Below the pieces are notes generated by a model, which did no database searches, had not been told where the DNA came from, and saw only the letters and a list, made by a program, of their open reading frames with translations. This document shows positions 52,948 through 64,000 of a stretch of 64,000 nucleotides of DNA, piece after piece. Location of the stretch: contig JBAWUJ010000119.1 of the NCBI GenBank assembly GCA_037176705.1, positions 62,001-126,000 of the forward strand, given 5' to 3'. Position numbers and translations under genes: made by a program. This DNA is from Molossus alvarezi. Taxonomy: Eukaryota; Chordata; Mammalia; Chiroptera; Molossidae. Each line of letters opens with the position of its first letter. Positions within the stretch are counted from its first letter, which is position 1.

Positions 52948-54908
52948 AGCTGAAACATTGGTTGTCTACATGCAAGGAGTAAATCCATGAATTGGAAGAC
53001 ACTGACAATACCATGGGTTTTTCACATTGAACATCTCTGTGAATTAGAACAAGACGAGTGTTCTAGAACAAATGCACTTGTGCAGTGGACCTGGGTATCC
53101 ATTTCAATTACTTACACACTAATTATGCCCGGTGTGCAGGGCATACTTTACATTGCAGTGTTAAACAGTGTTGTAAGTAAATGCAGGTGTCTGCCTCCTT
53201 TCCTAGGTGACCAGAAAAGTCAACCTGTACTAGTTGATGAGGCAGCTTTTCAACATACTACGTTTTAGCCTTGGATATGTGTTGTTGGCCTGGAAGTGTC
53301 TAGGAGTCATCTTGATATCCAATAAATGCTGGGCTGCAGAAATCAATCACATTGGTTAGGGCAATGTTCAGGTCATGGAAATCTATACCCTATTCAGTTC
53401 TACAAACATTCTTTACAGTTGTTACCGAATGAATCAGTGTCATTCTTGGATCCATCATACATTTCACTGTTTGAACCGATTTCCTCACAAAACATAAGGA
53501 GTAGATGCCTCTTTTCTCCTGAGAATTCACAGTCAACGCTTTCCATCATTGTGAAATGCTGGAATTGTACCTTGTTCATGAATGGAATCTCCTGAACCTA
53601 TCTTTATATTTCCCTGTGACTAATTCAGCCAATTTTTTGATAACTGTCAAGTACTCCATCCTCTTATTCAAGCCATTTTAACAAAAAAGTGATCAATTTA
53701 AAAGAGGGAGTGTCAGTCTTTGAACAATGGTCATGGATTCACTTGTTTCAAGACTATTTCCTTGAAGAACCTAAGGGAACACACTGGCATAGTCAAAAGT
53801 GGTCATGACTGGTGTTCTTCTGTGCAGAATAATATAATAACACTCAGTTCAAGAGCAGAATGGAAACCTTAATACGGTTGCAGTGTCAAATTGACTGTTT
53901 GGTGGCTCTCTCTTGTAAGAACTGTGTTCCAATAGACAACCTGCTTCAAATAATATCCAAATATTGAGAAAAAGACTCTAGGGCTATACCCAGTTCACAC
54001 GTCATTGAACCACCACTGTTGTACTGTTTTTCACATTACGTGTTCTCAGTACAGGTGGGGAAAGTATTGATTTAAGGTAATGTGGCAACCTAACTTTTGA
54101 TAGGTCGTTAGACATACTTTTCCCTCTAGTTTGTTTGTAGGACAGTGTAACCAAACCCAACCTATTCCAAATGAACTGTGTTAGTACTCTTCCCTTCAGT
54201 TGCACGAAAGCCACTTCCAGGAAGCCTAGAGCGTGAGGCTTCTCAAAGCACATGTTGTTTTGGTTAAGTGTTTAAGAAATGTCCATTTGTAAAGGTGTAA
54301 TCACACTTAAACTTAGCAGTGGAAGTGTCTTTCTCTTGTTCCAGACAAAGAGACACAAGACTTGCGTGTGCAGTCTTGGATATACTGAATTATGGGCAAA
54401 ACTCTGTGAGAGCCAGGGGCCACATTCACTCAGTGGCATGTTTTTCCTTGGGAAGTTAAGTACCTTTGCAGGGAAAGTGTGAACAAACATGTTCTAGTCC
54501 CACAACTGTTGGAATGATTGAATATTTCCATTTGGGTTAAGTTAATGCACAGATCTTGAGTAACATGAACATTTTAATGTACACTCTCCACGTTTTGTGG
54601 AGAGATCCAGTCATATCATGGAAACAACAACTAGGAAAGAGCACCCTTATGTGTAGAATCAAAAGTCATCCCTTTTTGTGCTCTGTGTGGTTCATGGTTT
54701 CAAAGATTGGATCGAATTGAAGCCCATTTTTGAAGGCGATACTTGGGAAAAGTTTGGTTTCTGCTGTAGCAGTTGGTTTCGCATGATTCTGACTCAGAAC
54801 AGAGAACCAACATATGGTCCAGACTGAATCAATGGAAAGATGGATAACTACTGGCGTTACACATGTGCATTCTTGAAGCAGTGAAACTGAACACATCTAA
54901 AGTGATGT
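52948..54908 (+). repeat. Satellite unit 28 (707C, 1197A, 1408A)
   Basis: State T-T-C-A-A. C at 53654, A at 54144, A at 54355. Identical neighbour of unit 27. Confidence 0.97.
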
Positions 54909-56869
54909 AGCTGAAACATTGGTTGTCTACATGCAAGGAGTAAATCCATGAATTGGAAGACACTGACAATACCATGGGTTTTTCACATTGAACATCTCTG
55001 TGAATTAGAACAAGACGAGTGTTCTAGAACAAATGCACTTGTGCAGTGGACCTGGGTATCCATTTCAATTACTTACACACTAATTATGCCCGGTGTGCAG
55101 GGCATACTTTACATTGCAGTGTTAAACAGTGTTGTAAGTAAATGCAGGTGTCTGCCTCCTTTCCTAGGTGACCAGAAAAGTCAACCTGTACTAGTTGATG
55201 AGGCAGCTTTTCAACATACTACGTTTTAGCCTTGGATATGTGTTGTTGGCCTGGAAGTGTCTAGGAGTCATCTTGATATCCAATAAATGCTGGGCTGCAG
55301 AAATCAATCACATTGGTTAGGGCAATGTTCAGGTCATGGAAATCTATACCCTATTCAGTTCTACAAACATTCTTTACAGTTGTTACCGAATGAATCAGTG
55401 TCATTCTTGGATCCATCATACATTTCACTGTTTGAACCGATTTCCTCACAAAACATAAGGAGTAGATGCCTCTTTTCTCCTGAGAATTCACAGTCAACGC
55501 TTTCCATCATTGTGAAATGCTGGAATTGTACCTTGTTCATGAATGGAATCTCCTGAACCTATCTTTATATTTCCCTGTGACTAATTCAGCCAATTTTTTG
55601 ATAACTGTCAAGTACTCCATCCTCTTATTCAAGCCATTTTAACAAAAAAGTGATCAATTTAAAAGAGGGAGTGTCAGTCTTTGAACAATGGTCATGGATT
55701 CACTTGTTTCAAGACTATTTCCTTGAAGAACCTAAGGGAACACACTGGCATAGTCAAAAGTGGTCATGACTGGTGTTCTTCTGTGCAGAATAATATAATA
55801 ACACTCAGTTCAAGAGCAGAATGGAAACCTTAATACGGTTGCAGTGTCAAATTGACTGTTTGGTGGCTCTCTCTTGTAAGAACTGTGTTCCAATAGACAA
55901 CCTGCTTCAAATAATATCCAAATATTGAGAAAAAGACTCTAGGGCTATACCCAGTTCACACGTCATTGAACCACCACTGTTGTACTGTTTTTCACATTAC
56001 GTGTTCTCAGTACAGGTGGGGAAAGTATTGATTTAAGGTAATGTGGCAACCTAACTTTTGATAGGTCGTTAGACATACTTTTCCCTCTAGTTTGTTTGTA
56101 GGACGGTGTAACCAAACCCAACCTATTCCAAATGAACTGTGTTAGTACTCTTCCCTTCAGTTGCACGAAAGCCACTTCCAGGAAGCCTAGAGCGTGAGGC
56201 TTCTCAAAGCACATGTTGTTTTGGTTAAGTGTTTAAGAAATGTCCATTTGTAAAGGTGTAATCACACTTAAACTTAGCAGTGGAAGTGTCTTTCTCTTGT
56301 TCCAGACAAAGAGACACAAGACTTGCGTGTGCAGTCTTGGATATACTGAATTATGGGCAAAACTCTGTGAGAGCCAGGGGCCACATTCACTCAGTGGCAT
56401 GTTTTTCCTTGGGAAGTTAAGTACCTTTGCAGGGAAAGTGTGAACAAACATGTTCTAGTCCCACAACTGTTGGAATGATTGAATATTTCCATTTGGGTTA
56501 AGTTAATGCACAGATCTTGAGTAACATGAACATTTTAATGTACACTCTCCACGTTTTGTGGAGAGATCCAGTCATATCATGGAAACAACAACTAGGAAAG
56601 AGCACCCTTATGTGTAGAATCAAAAGTCATCCCTTTTTGTGCTCTGTGTGGTTCATGGTTTCAAAGATTGGATCGAATTGAAGCCCATTTTTGAAGGCGA
56701 TACTTGGGAAAAGTTTGGTTTCTGCTGTAGCAGTTGGTTTCGCATGATTCTGACTCAGAACAGAGAACCAACATATGGTCCAGACTGAATCAATGGAAAG
56801 ATGGATAACTACTGGCGTTACACATGTGCATTCTTGAAGCAGTGAAACTGAACACATCTAAAGTGATGT
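54909..56869 (+). repeat. Satellite unit 29 (707C, 1408A)
   Basis: State T-T-C-G-A. C at 55615 and A at 56316; position 1197 is the majority G. Confidence 0.97.
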
Positions 56870-58830
56870 AGCTGAAACATTGGTTGTCTACATGCAAGGA
56901 GTAAATCCATGAATTGGAAGACACTGACAATACCATGGGTTTTTCACATTGAACATCTCTGTGAATTAGAACAAGACGAGTGTTCTAGAACAAATGCACT
57001 TGTGCAGTGGACCTGGGTATCCATTTCAATTACTTACACACTAATTATGCCCGGTGTGCAGGGCATACTTTACATTGCAGTGTTAAACAGTGTTGTAAGT
57101 AAATGCAGGTGTCTGCCTCCTTTCCTAGGTGACCAGAAAAGTCAACCTGTACTAGTTGATGAGGCAGCTTTTCAACATACTACGTTTTAGCCTTGGATAT
57201 GTGTTGTTGGCCTGGAAGTGTCTAGGAGTCATCTTGATATCCAATAAATGCTGGGCTGCAGAAATCAATCACATTGGTTAGGGCAATGTTCAGGTCATGG
57301 AAATCTATACCCTATTCAGTTCTACAAACATTCTTTACAGTTGTTACCGAATGAATCAGTGTCATTCTTGGATCCATCATACATTTCACTGTTTGAACCG
57401 ATTTCCTCACAAAACATAAGGAGTAGATGCCTCTTTTCTCCTGAGAATTCACAGTCAACGCTTTCCATCATTGTGAAATGCTGGAATTGTACCTTGTTCA
57501 TGAATGGAATCTCCTGAACCTATCTTTATATTTCCCTGTGACTAATTCAGCCAATTTTTTGATAACTGTCAAGTACTCCATCCTCTTATTCAAGCCATTT
57601 TAACAAAAAAGTGATCAATTTAAAAGAGGGAGTGTCAGTCTTTGAACAATGGTCATGGATTCACTTGTTTCAAGACTATTTCCTTGAAGAACCTAAGGGA
57701 ACACACTGGCATAGTCAAAAGTGGTCATGACTGGTGTTCTTCTGTGCAGAATAATATAATAACACTCAGTTCAAGAGCAGAATGGAAACCTTAATACGGT
57801 TGCAGTGTCAAATTGACTGTTTGGTGGCTCTCTCTTGTAAGAACTGTGTTCCAATAGACAACCTGCTTCAAATAATATCCAAATATTGAGAAAAAGACTC
57901 TAGGGCTATACCCAGTTCACACGTCATTGAACCACCACTGTTGTACTGTTTTTCACATTACGTGTTCTCAGTACAGGTGGGGAAAGTATTGATTTAAGGT
58001 AATGTGGCAACCTAACTTTTGATAGGTCGTTAGACATACTTTTCCCTCTAGTTTGTTTGTAGGACGGTGTAACCAAACCCAACCTATTCCAAATGAACTG
58101 TGTTAGTACTCTTCCCTTCAGTTGCACGAAAGCCACTTCCAGGAAGCCTAGAGCGTGAGGCTTCTCAAAGCACATGTTGTTTTGGTTAAGTGTTTAAGAA
58201 ATGTCCATTTGTAAAGGTGTAATCACACTTAAACTTAGCAGTGGAAGTGTCTTTCTCTTGTTCCAGACAAAGAGACCCAAGACTTGCGTGTGCAGTCTTG
58301 GATATACTGAATTATGGGCAAAACTCTGTGAGAGCCAGGGGCCACATTCACTCAGTGGCATGTTTTTCCTTGGGAAGTTAAGTACCTTTGCAGGGAAAGT
58401 GTGAACAAACATGTTCTAGTCCCACAACTGTTGGAATGATTGAATATTTCCATTTGGGTTAAGTTAATGCACAGATCTTGAGTAACATGAACATTTTAAT
58501 GTACACTCTCCACGTTTTGTGGAGAGATCCAGTCATATCATGGAAACAACAACTAGGAAAGAGCACCCTTATGTGTAGAATCAAAAGTCATCCCTTTTTG
58601 TGCTCTGTGTGGTTCATGGTTTCAAAGATTGGATCGAATTGAAGCCCATTTTTGAAGGCGATACTTGGGAAAAGTTTGGTTTCTGCTGTAGCAGTTGGTT
58701 TCGCATGATTCTGACTCAGAACAGAGAACCAACATATGGTCCAGACTGAATCAATGGAAAGATGGATAACTACTGGCGTTACACATGTGCATTCTTGAAG
58801 CAGTGAAACTGAACACATCTAAAGTGATGT
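56870..58830 (+). repeat. Satellite unit 30 (707C)
   Basis: State T-T-C-G-C. C at 57576 only. The right two-thirds of this unit match the majority type although it sits among 1408A units. Confidence 0.97.
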
Positions 58831-60791
58831 AGCTGAAACATTGGTTGTCTACATGCAAGGAGTAAATCCATGAATTGGAAGACACTGACAATACCATGGG
58901 TTTTTCACATTGAACATCTCTGTGAATTAGAACAAGACGAGTGTTCTAGAACAAATGCACTTGTGCAGTGGACCTGGGTATCCATTTCAATTACTTACAC
59001 ACTAATTATGCCCGGTGTGCAGGGCATACTTTACATTGCAGTGTTAAACAGTGTTGTAAGTAAATGCAGGTGTCTGCCTCCTTTCCTAGGTGACCAGAAA
59101 AGTCAACCTGTACTAGTTGATGAGGCAGCTTTTCAACATACTACGTTTTAGCCTTGGATATGTGTTGTTGGCCTGGAAGTGTCTAGGAGTCATCTTGATA
59201 TCCAATAAATGCTGGGCTGCAGAAATCAATCACATTGGTTAGGGCAATGTTCAGGTCATGGAAATCTATACCCTATTCAGTTCTACAAACATTCTTTACA
59301 GTTGTTACCGAATGAATCAGTGTCATTCTTGGATCCATCATACATTTCACTGTTTGAACCGATTTCCTCACAAAACATAAGGAGTAGATGCCTCTTTTCT
59401 CCTGAGAATTCACAGTCAACGCTTTCCATCATTGTGAAATGCTGGAATTGTACCTTGTTCATGAATGGAATCTCCTGAACCTATCTTTATATTTCCCTGT
59501 GACTAATTCAGCCAATTTTTTGATAACTGTCAAGTACTCCATCCTCTTATTCAAGCCATTTTAACAAAAAAGTGATCAATTTAAAAGAGGGAGTGTCAGT
59601 CTTTGAACAATGGTCATGGATTCACTTGTTTCAAGACTATTTCCTTGAAGAACCTAAGGGAACACACTGGCATAGTCAAAAGTGGTCATGACTGGTGTTC
59701 TTCTGTGCAGAATAATATAATAACACTCAGTTCAAGAGCAGAATGGAAACCTTAATACGGTTGCAGTGTCAAATTGACTGTTTGGTGGCTCTCTCTTGTA
59801 AGAACTGTGTTCCAATAGACAACCTGCTTCAAATAATATCCAAATATTGAGAAAAAGACTCTAGGGCTATACCCAGTTCACACGTCATTGAACCACCACT
59901 GTTGTACTGTTTTTCACATTACGTGTTCTCAGTACAGGTGGGGAAAGTATTGATTTAAGGTAATGTGGCAACCTAACTTTTGATAGGTCGTTAGACATAC
60001 TTTTCCCTCTAGTTTGTTTGTAGGACAGTGTAACCAAACCCAACCTATTCCAAATGAACTGTGTTAGTACTCTTCCCTTCAGTTGCACGAAAGCCACTTC
60101 CAGGAAGCCTAGAGCGTGAGGCTTCTCAAAGCACATGTTGTTTTGGTTAAGTGTTTAAGAAATGTCCATTTGTAAAGGTGTAATCACACTTAAACTTAGC
60201 AGTGGAAGTGTCTTTCTCTTGTTCCAGACAAAGAGACACAAGACTTGCGTGTGCAGTCTTGGATATACTGAATTATGGGCAAAACTCTGTGAGAGCCAGG
60301 GGCCACATTCACTCAGTGGCATGTTTTTCCTTGGGAAGTTAAGTACCTTTGCAGGGAAAGTGTGAACAAACATGTTCTAGTCCCACAACTGTTGGAATGA
60401 TTGAATATTTCCATTTGGGTTAAGTTAATGCACAGATCTTGAGTAACATGAACATTTTAATGTACACTCTCCACGTTTTGTGGAGAGATCCAGTCATATC
60501 ATGGAAACAACAACTAGGAAAGAGCACCCTTATGTGTAGAATCAAAAGTCATCCCTTTTTGTGCTCTGTGTGGTTCATGGTTTCAAAGATTGGATCGAAT
60601 TGAAGCCCATTTTTGAAGGCGATACTTGGGAAAAGTTTGGTTTCTGCTGTAGCAGTTGGTTTCGCATGATTCTGACTCAGAACAGAGAACCAACATATGG
60701 TCCAGACTGAATCAATGGAAAGATGGATAACTACTGGCGTTACACATGTGCATTCTTGAAGCAGTGAAACTGAACACATCTAAAGTGATGT
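58831..60791 (+). repeat. Satellite unit 31 (707C, 1197A, 1408A)
   Basis: State T-T-C-A-A. C at 59537, A at 60027, A at 60238. Same type as units 27 and 28. Confidence 0.97.
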
Positions 60792-62752
60792 AGCTGAAAC
60801 ATTGGTTGTCTACATGCAAGGAGTAAATCCATGAATTGGAAGACACTGACAATACCATGGGTTTTTCACATTGAACATCTCTGTGAATTAGAACAAGACG
60901 AGTGTTCTAGAACAAATGCACTTGTGCAGTGGACCTGGGTATCCATTTCAATTACTTACACACTAATTATGCCCGGTGTGCAGGGCATACTTTACATTGC
61001 AGTGTTAAACAGTGTTGTAAGTAAATGCAGGTGTCTGCCTCCTTTCCTAGGTGACCAGAAAAGTCAACCTGTACTAGTTGATGAGGCAGCTTTTCAACAT
61101 ACTACGTTTTAGCCTTGGATATGTGTTGTTGGCCTGGAAGTGTCTAGGAGTCATCTTGATATCCAATAAATGCTGGGCTGCAGAAATCAATCACATTGGT
61201 TAGGGCAATGTTCAGGTCATGGAAATCTATACCCTATTCAGTTCTACAAACATTCTTTACAGTTGTTACCGAATGAATCAGTGTCATTCTTGGATCCATC
61301 ATACATTTCACTGTTTGAACCGATTTCCTCACAAAACATAAGGAGTAGATGCCTCTTTTCTCCTGAGAATTCACAGTCAACGCTTTCCATCATTGTGAAA
61401 TGCTGGAATTGTACCTTGTTCATGAATGGAATCTCCTGAACCTATCTTTATATTTCCCTGTGACTAATTCAGCCAATTTTTTGATAACTGTCAAGTACTC
61501 CATCCTCTTATTCAAGCCATTTTAACAAAAAAGTGATCAATTTAAAAGAGGGAGTGTCAGTCTTTGAACAATGGTCATGGATTCACTTGTTTCAAGACTA
61601 TTTCCTTGAAGAACCTAAGGGAACACACTGGCATAGTCAAAAGTGGTCATGACTGGTGTTCTTCTGTGCAGAATAATATAATAACACTCAGTTCAAGAGC
61701 AGAATGGAAACCTTAATACGGTTGCAGTGTCAAATTGACTGTTTGGTGGCTCTCTCTTGTAAGAACTGTGTTCCAATAGACAACCTGCTTCAAATAATAT
61801 CCAAATATTGAGAAAAAGACTCTAGGGCTATACCCAGTTCACACGTCATTGAACCACCACTGTTGTACTGTTTTTCACATTACGTGTTCTCAGTACAGGT
61901 GGGGAAAGTATTGATTTAAGGTAATGTGGCAACCTAACTTTTGATAGGTCGTTAGACATACTTTTCCCTCTAGTTTGTTTGTAGGACGGTGTAACCAAAC
62001 CCAACCTATTCCAAATGAACTGTGTTAGTACTCTTCCCTTCAGTTGCACGAAAGCCACTTCCAGGAAGCCTAGAGCGTGAGGCTTCTCAAAGCACATGTT
62101 GTTTTGGTTAAGTGTTTAAGAAATGTCCATTTGTAAAGGTGTAATCACACTTAAACTTAGCAGTGGAAGTGTCTTTCTCTTGTTCCAGACAAAGAGACAC
62201 AAGACTTGCGTGTGCAGTCTTGGATATACTGAATTATGGGCAAAACTCTGTGAGAGCCAGGGGCCACATTCACTCAGTGGCATGTTTTTCCTTGGGAAGT
62301 TAAGTACCTTTGCAGGGAAAGTGTGAACAAACATGTTCTAGTCCCACAACTGTTGGAATGATTGAATATTTCCATTTGGGTTAAGTTAATGCACAGATCT
62401 TGAGTAACATGAACATTTTAATGTACACTCTCCACGTTTTGTGGAGAGATCCAGTCATATCATGGAAACAACAACTAGGAAAGAGCACCCTTATGTGTAG
62501 AATCAAAAGTCATCCCTTTTTGTGCTCTGTGTGGTTCATGGTTTCAAAGATTGGATCGAATTGAAGCCCATTTTTGAAGGCGATACTTGGGAAAAGTTTG
62601 GTTTCTGCTGTAGCAGTTGGTTTCGCATGATTCTGACTCAGAACAGAGAACCAACATATGGTCCAGACTGAATCAATGGAAAGATGGATAACTACTGGCG
62701 TTACACATGTGCATTCTTGAAGCAGTGAAACTGAACACATCTAAAGTGATGT
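60792..62752 (+). repeat. Satellite unit 32 (707C, 1408A)
   Basis: State T-T-C-G-A. C at 61498 and A at 62199. Same type as unit 29. Confidence 0.97.
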
Positions 62753-64000
62753 AGCTGAAACATTGGTTGTCTACATGCAAGGAGTAAATCCATGAATTGG
62801 AAGACACTGACAATACCATGGGTTTTTCACATTGAACATCTCTGTGAATTAGAACAAGACGAGTGTTCTAGAACAAATGCACTTGTGCAGTGGACCTGGG
62901 TATCCATTTCAATTACTTACACACTAATTATGCCCGGTGTGCAGGGCATACTTTACATTGCAGTGTTAAACAGTGTTGTAAGTAAATGCAGGTGTCTGCC
63001 TCCTTTCCTAGGTGACCAGAAAAGTCAACCTGTACTAGTTGATGAGGCAGCTTTTCAACATACTACGTTTTAGCCTTGGATATGTGTTGTTGGCCTGGAA
63101 GTGTCTAGGAGTCATCTTGATATCCAATAAATGCTGGGCTGCAGAAATCAATCACATTGGTTAGGGCAATGTTCAGGTCATGGAAATCTATACCCTATTC
63201 AGTTCTACAAACATTCTTTACAGTTGTTACCGAATGAATCAGTGTCATTCTTGGATCCATCATACATTTCACTGTTTGAACCGATTTCCTCACAAAACAT
63301 AAGGAGTAGATGCCTCTTTTCTCCTGAGAATTCACAGTCAACGCTTTCCATCATTGTGAAATGCTGGAATTGTACCTTGTTCATGAATGGAATCTCCTGA
63401 ACCTATCTTTATATTTCCCTGTGACTAATTCAGCCAATTTTTTGATAACTGTCAAGTACTCCATCCTCTTATTCAAGCCATTTTAACAAAAAAGTGATCA
63501 ATTTAAAAGAGGGAGTGTCAGTCTTTGAACAATGGTCATGGATTCACTTGTTTCAAGACTATTTCCTTGAAGAACCTAAGGGAACACACTGGCATAGTCA
63601 AAAGTGGTCATGACTGGTGTTCTTCTGTGCAGAATAATATAATAACACTCAGTTCAAGAGCAGAATGGAAACCTTAATACGGTTGCAGTGTCAAATTGAC
63701 TGTTTGGTGGCTCTCTCTTGTAAGAACTGTGTTCCAATAGACAACCTGCTTCAAATAATATCCAAATATTGAGAAAAAGACTCTAGGGCTATACCCAGTT
63801 CACACGTCATTGAACCACCACTGTTGTACTGTTTTTCACATTACGTGTTCTCAGTACAGGTGGGGAAAGTATTGATTTAAGGTAATGTGGCAACCTAACT
63901 TTTGATAGGTCGTTAGACATACTTTTCCCTCTAGTTTGTTTGTAGGACAGTGTAACCAAACCCAACCTATTCCAAATGAACTGTGTTAGTACTCTTCCCT
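62753..64000 (+). repeat. Satellite unit 33, partial (707C, 1197A)
   Basis: The first 1248 bases of a unit, cut by the window edge. C at 63459 and A at 63949. Position 1408 lies outside the window, so its full type is unknown. Confidence 0.97.

Larger units (their letters stand above)
1..64000. repeat. Tandem satellite array, 1961-bp unit, about 32.6 copies
   Basis: The sequence beginning AGCTGAAACATTGG at base 1 recurs at 1962, 3923, 5884 and every 1961 bases to 62753, always in the same orientation. No unit is longer or shorter, no foreign sequence interrupts the array, and the window starts and ends inside it. Copies are at least about 99.8% identical, with five variable positions seen. 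G+C is about 40% and CpG is strongly depleted (19 per unit). This is the signature of a homogenised eukaryotic satellite or macrosatellite. By eye I found no shorter internal period, so 1961 bp is either the basic unit or a higher-order unit whose ancestral monomers have diverged too far to see. The family is not recognised. No gene is present anywhere in the array. Confidence 0.98.

Noticed and set aside
1..64000. CRISPR array
   Set aside because: Repeats are 1961 bases long with no short repeat-spacer alternation, and there are no cas-like genes.
1..64000. Transposable element or viral origin for the unit
   Set aside because: No long terminal repeats, terminal inverted repeats, target-site duplications, poly-A tail or polymerase/integrase-like frame could be seen. 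A translated search of the unit would be decisive.

Overview
The whole window is one uninterrupted head-to-tail tandem array of a 1961-bp satellite (macrosatellite-sized) repeat. It holds 32 complete units and a final partial unit of 1248 bp. Both window edges fall inside the array, so its true length, its flanks and its natural unit boundary are not visible; unit numbering here simply starts at base 1. I see no protein-coding gene, RNA gene, transposon, CRISPR array or prokaryotic operon.

Host: a eukaryote, most likely a vertebrate. One unit is about 40% G+C (estimated from part of it) and contains 19 CpG dinucleotides by my count, against roughly 75-80 expected. Such CpG depletion is typical of long-methylated vertebrate DNA, although a heavily methylated plant satellite could look similar. 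I do not recognise the repeat as any named satellite family.

Layout: every unit has the same length and orientation, with no net insertion or deletion across 33 copies. Reading the copies against each other I found only five variable positions, given as unit coordinates: 215 (T, or G in units 4, 5, 13, 14, 19, 20); 515 (T, or G in units 25, 26); 707 (A, or C in units 27-33); 1197 (G, or A in units 5, 6, 7, 25-28, 31, 33); and 1408 (C, or A in units 6, 12, 24-29, 31, 32). The most different pairs I noted differ at four sites, about 0.2%. Fourteen units carry the majority state T-T-A-G-C. Units 1-23 hold only 11 minority alleles, while units 24-33 hold 23. This was a reading by eye, not a computed alignment, so a few further single-base differences could have been missed.

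The variants are arranged as identical neighbours, a continuous block (707C in units 27-33) and mosaic combinations. That pattern fits homogenisation by unequal exchange and gene conversion, with a younger or separately evolving sub-domain at the right end. Inside each unit the clearest non-random structures are two perfect hairpins (177-198 and 1637-1657) and an adjacent pair of dyads (112-137). There are also weak resemblances to splice sites, a poly(A) signal, a CENP-B box and a CTCF core, all reported at low confidence. The short open frames (67-93 codons) appear to be chance: one is broken by a stop in six units, none has a recognisable domain, and two overlap on opposite strands.
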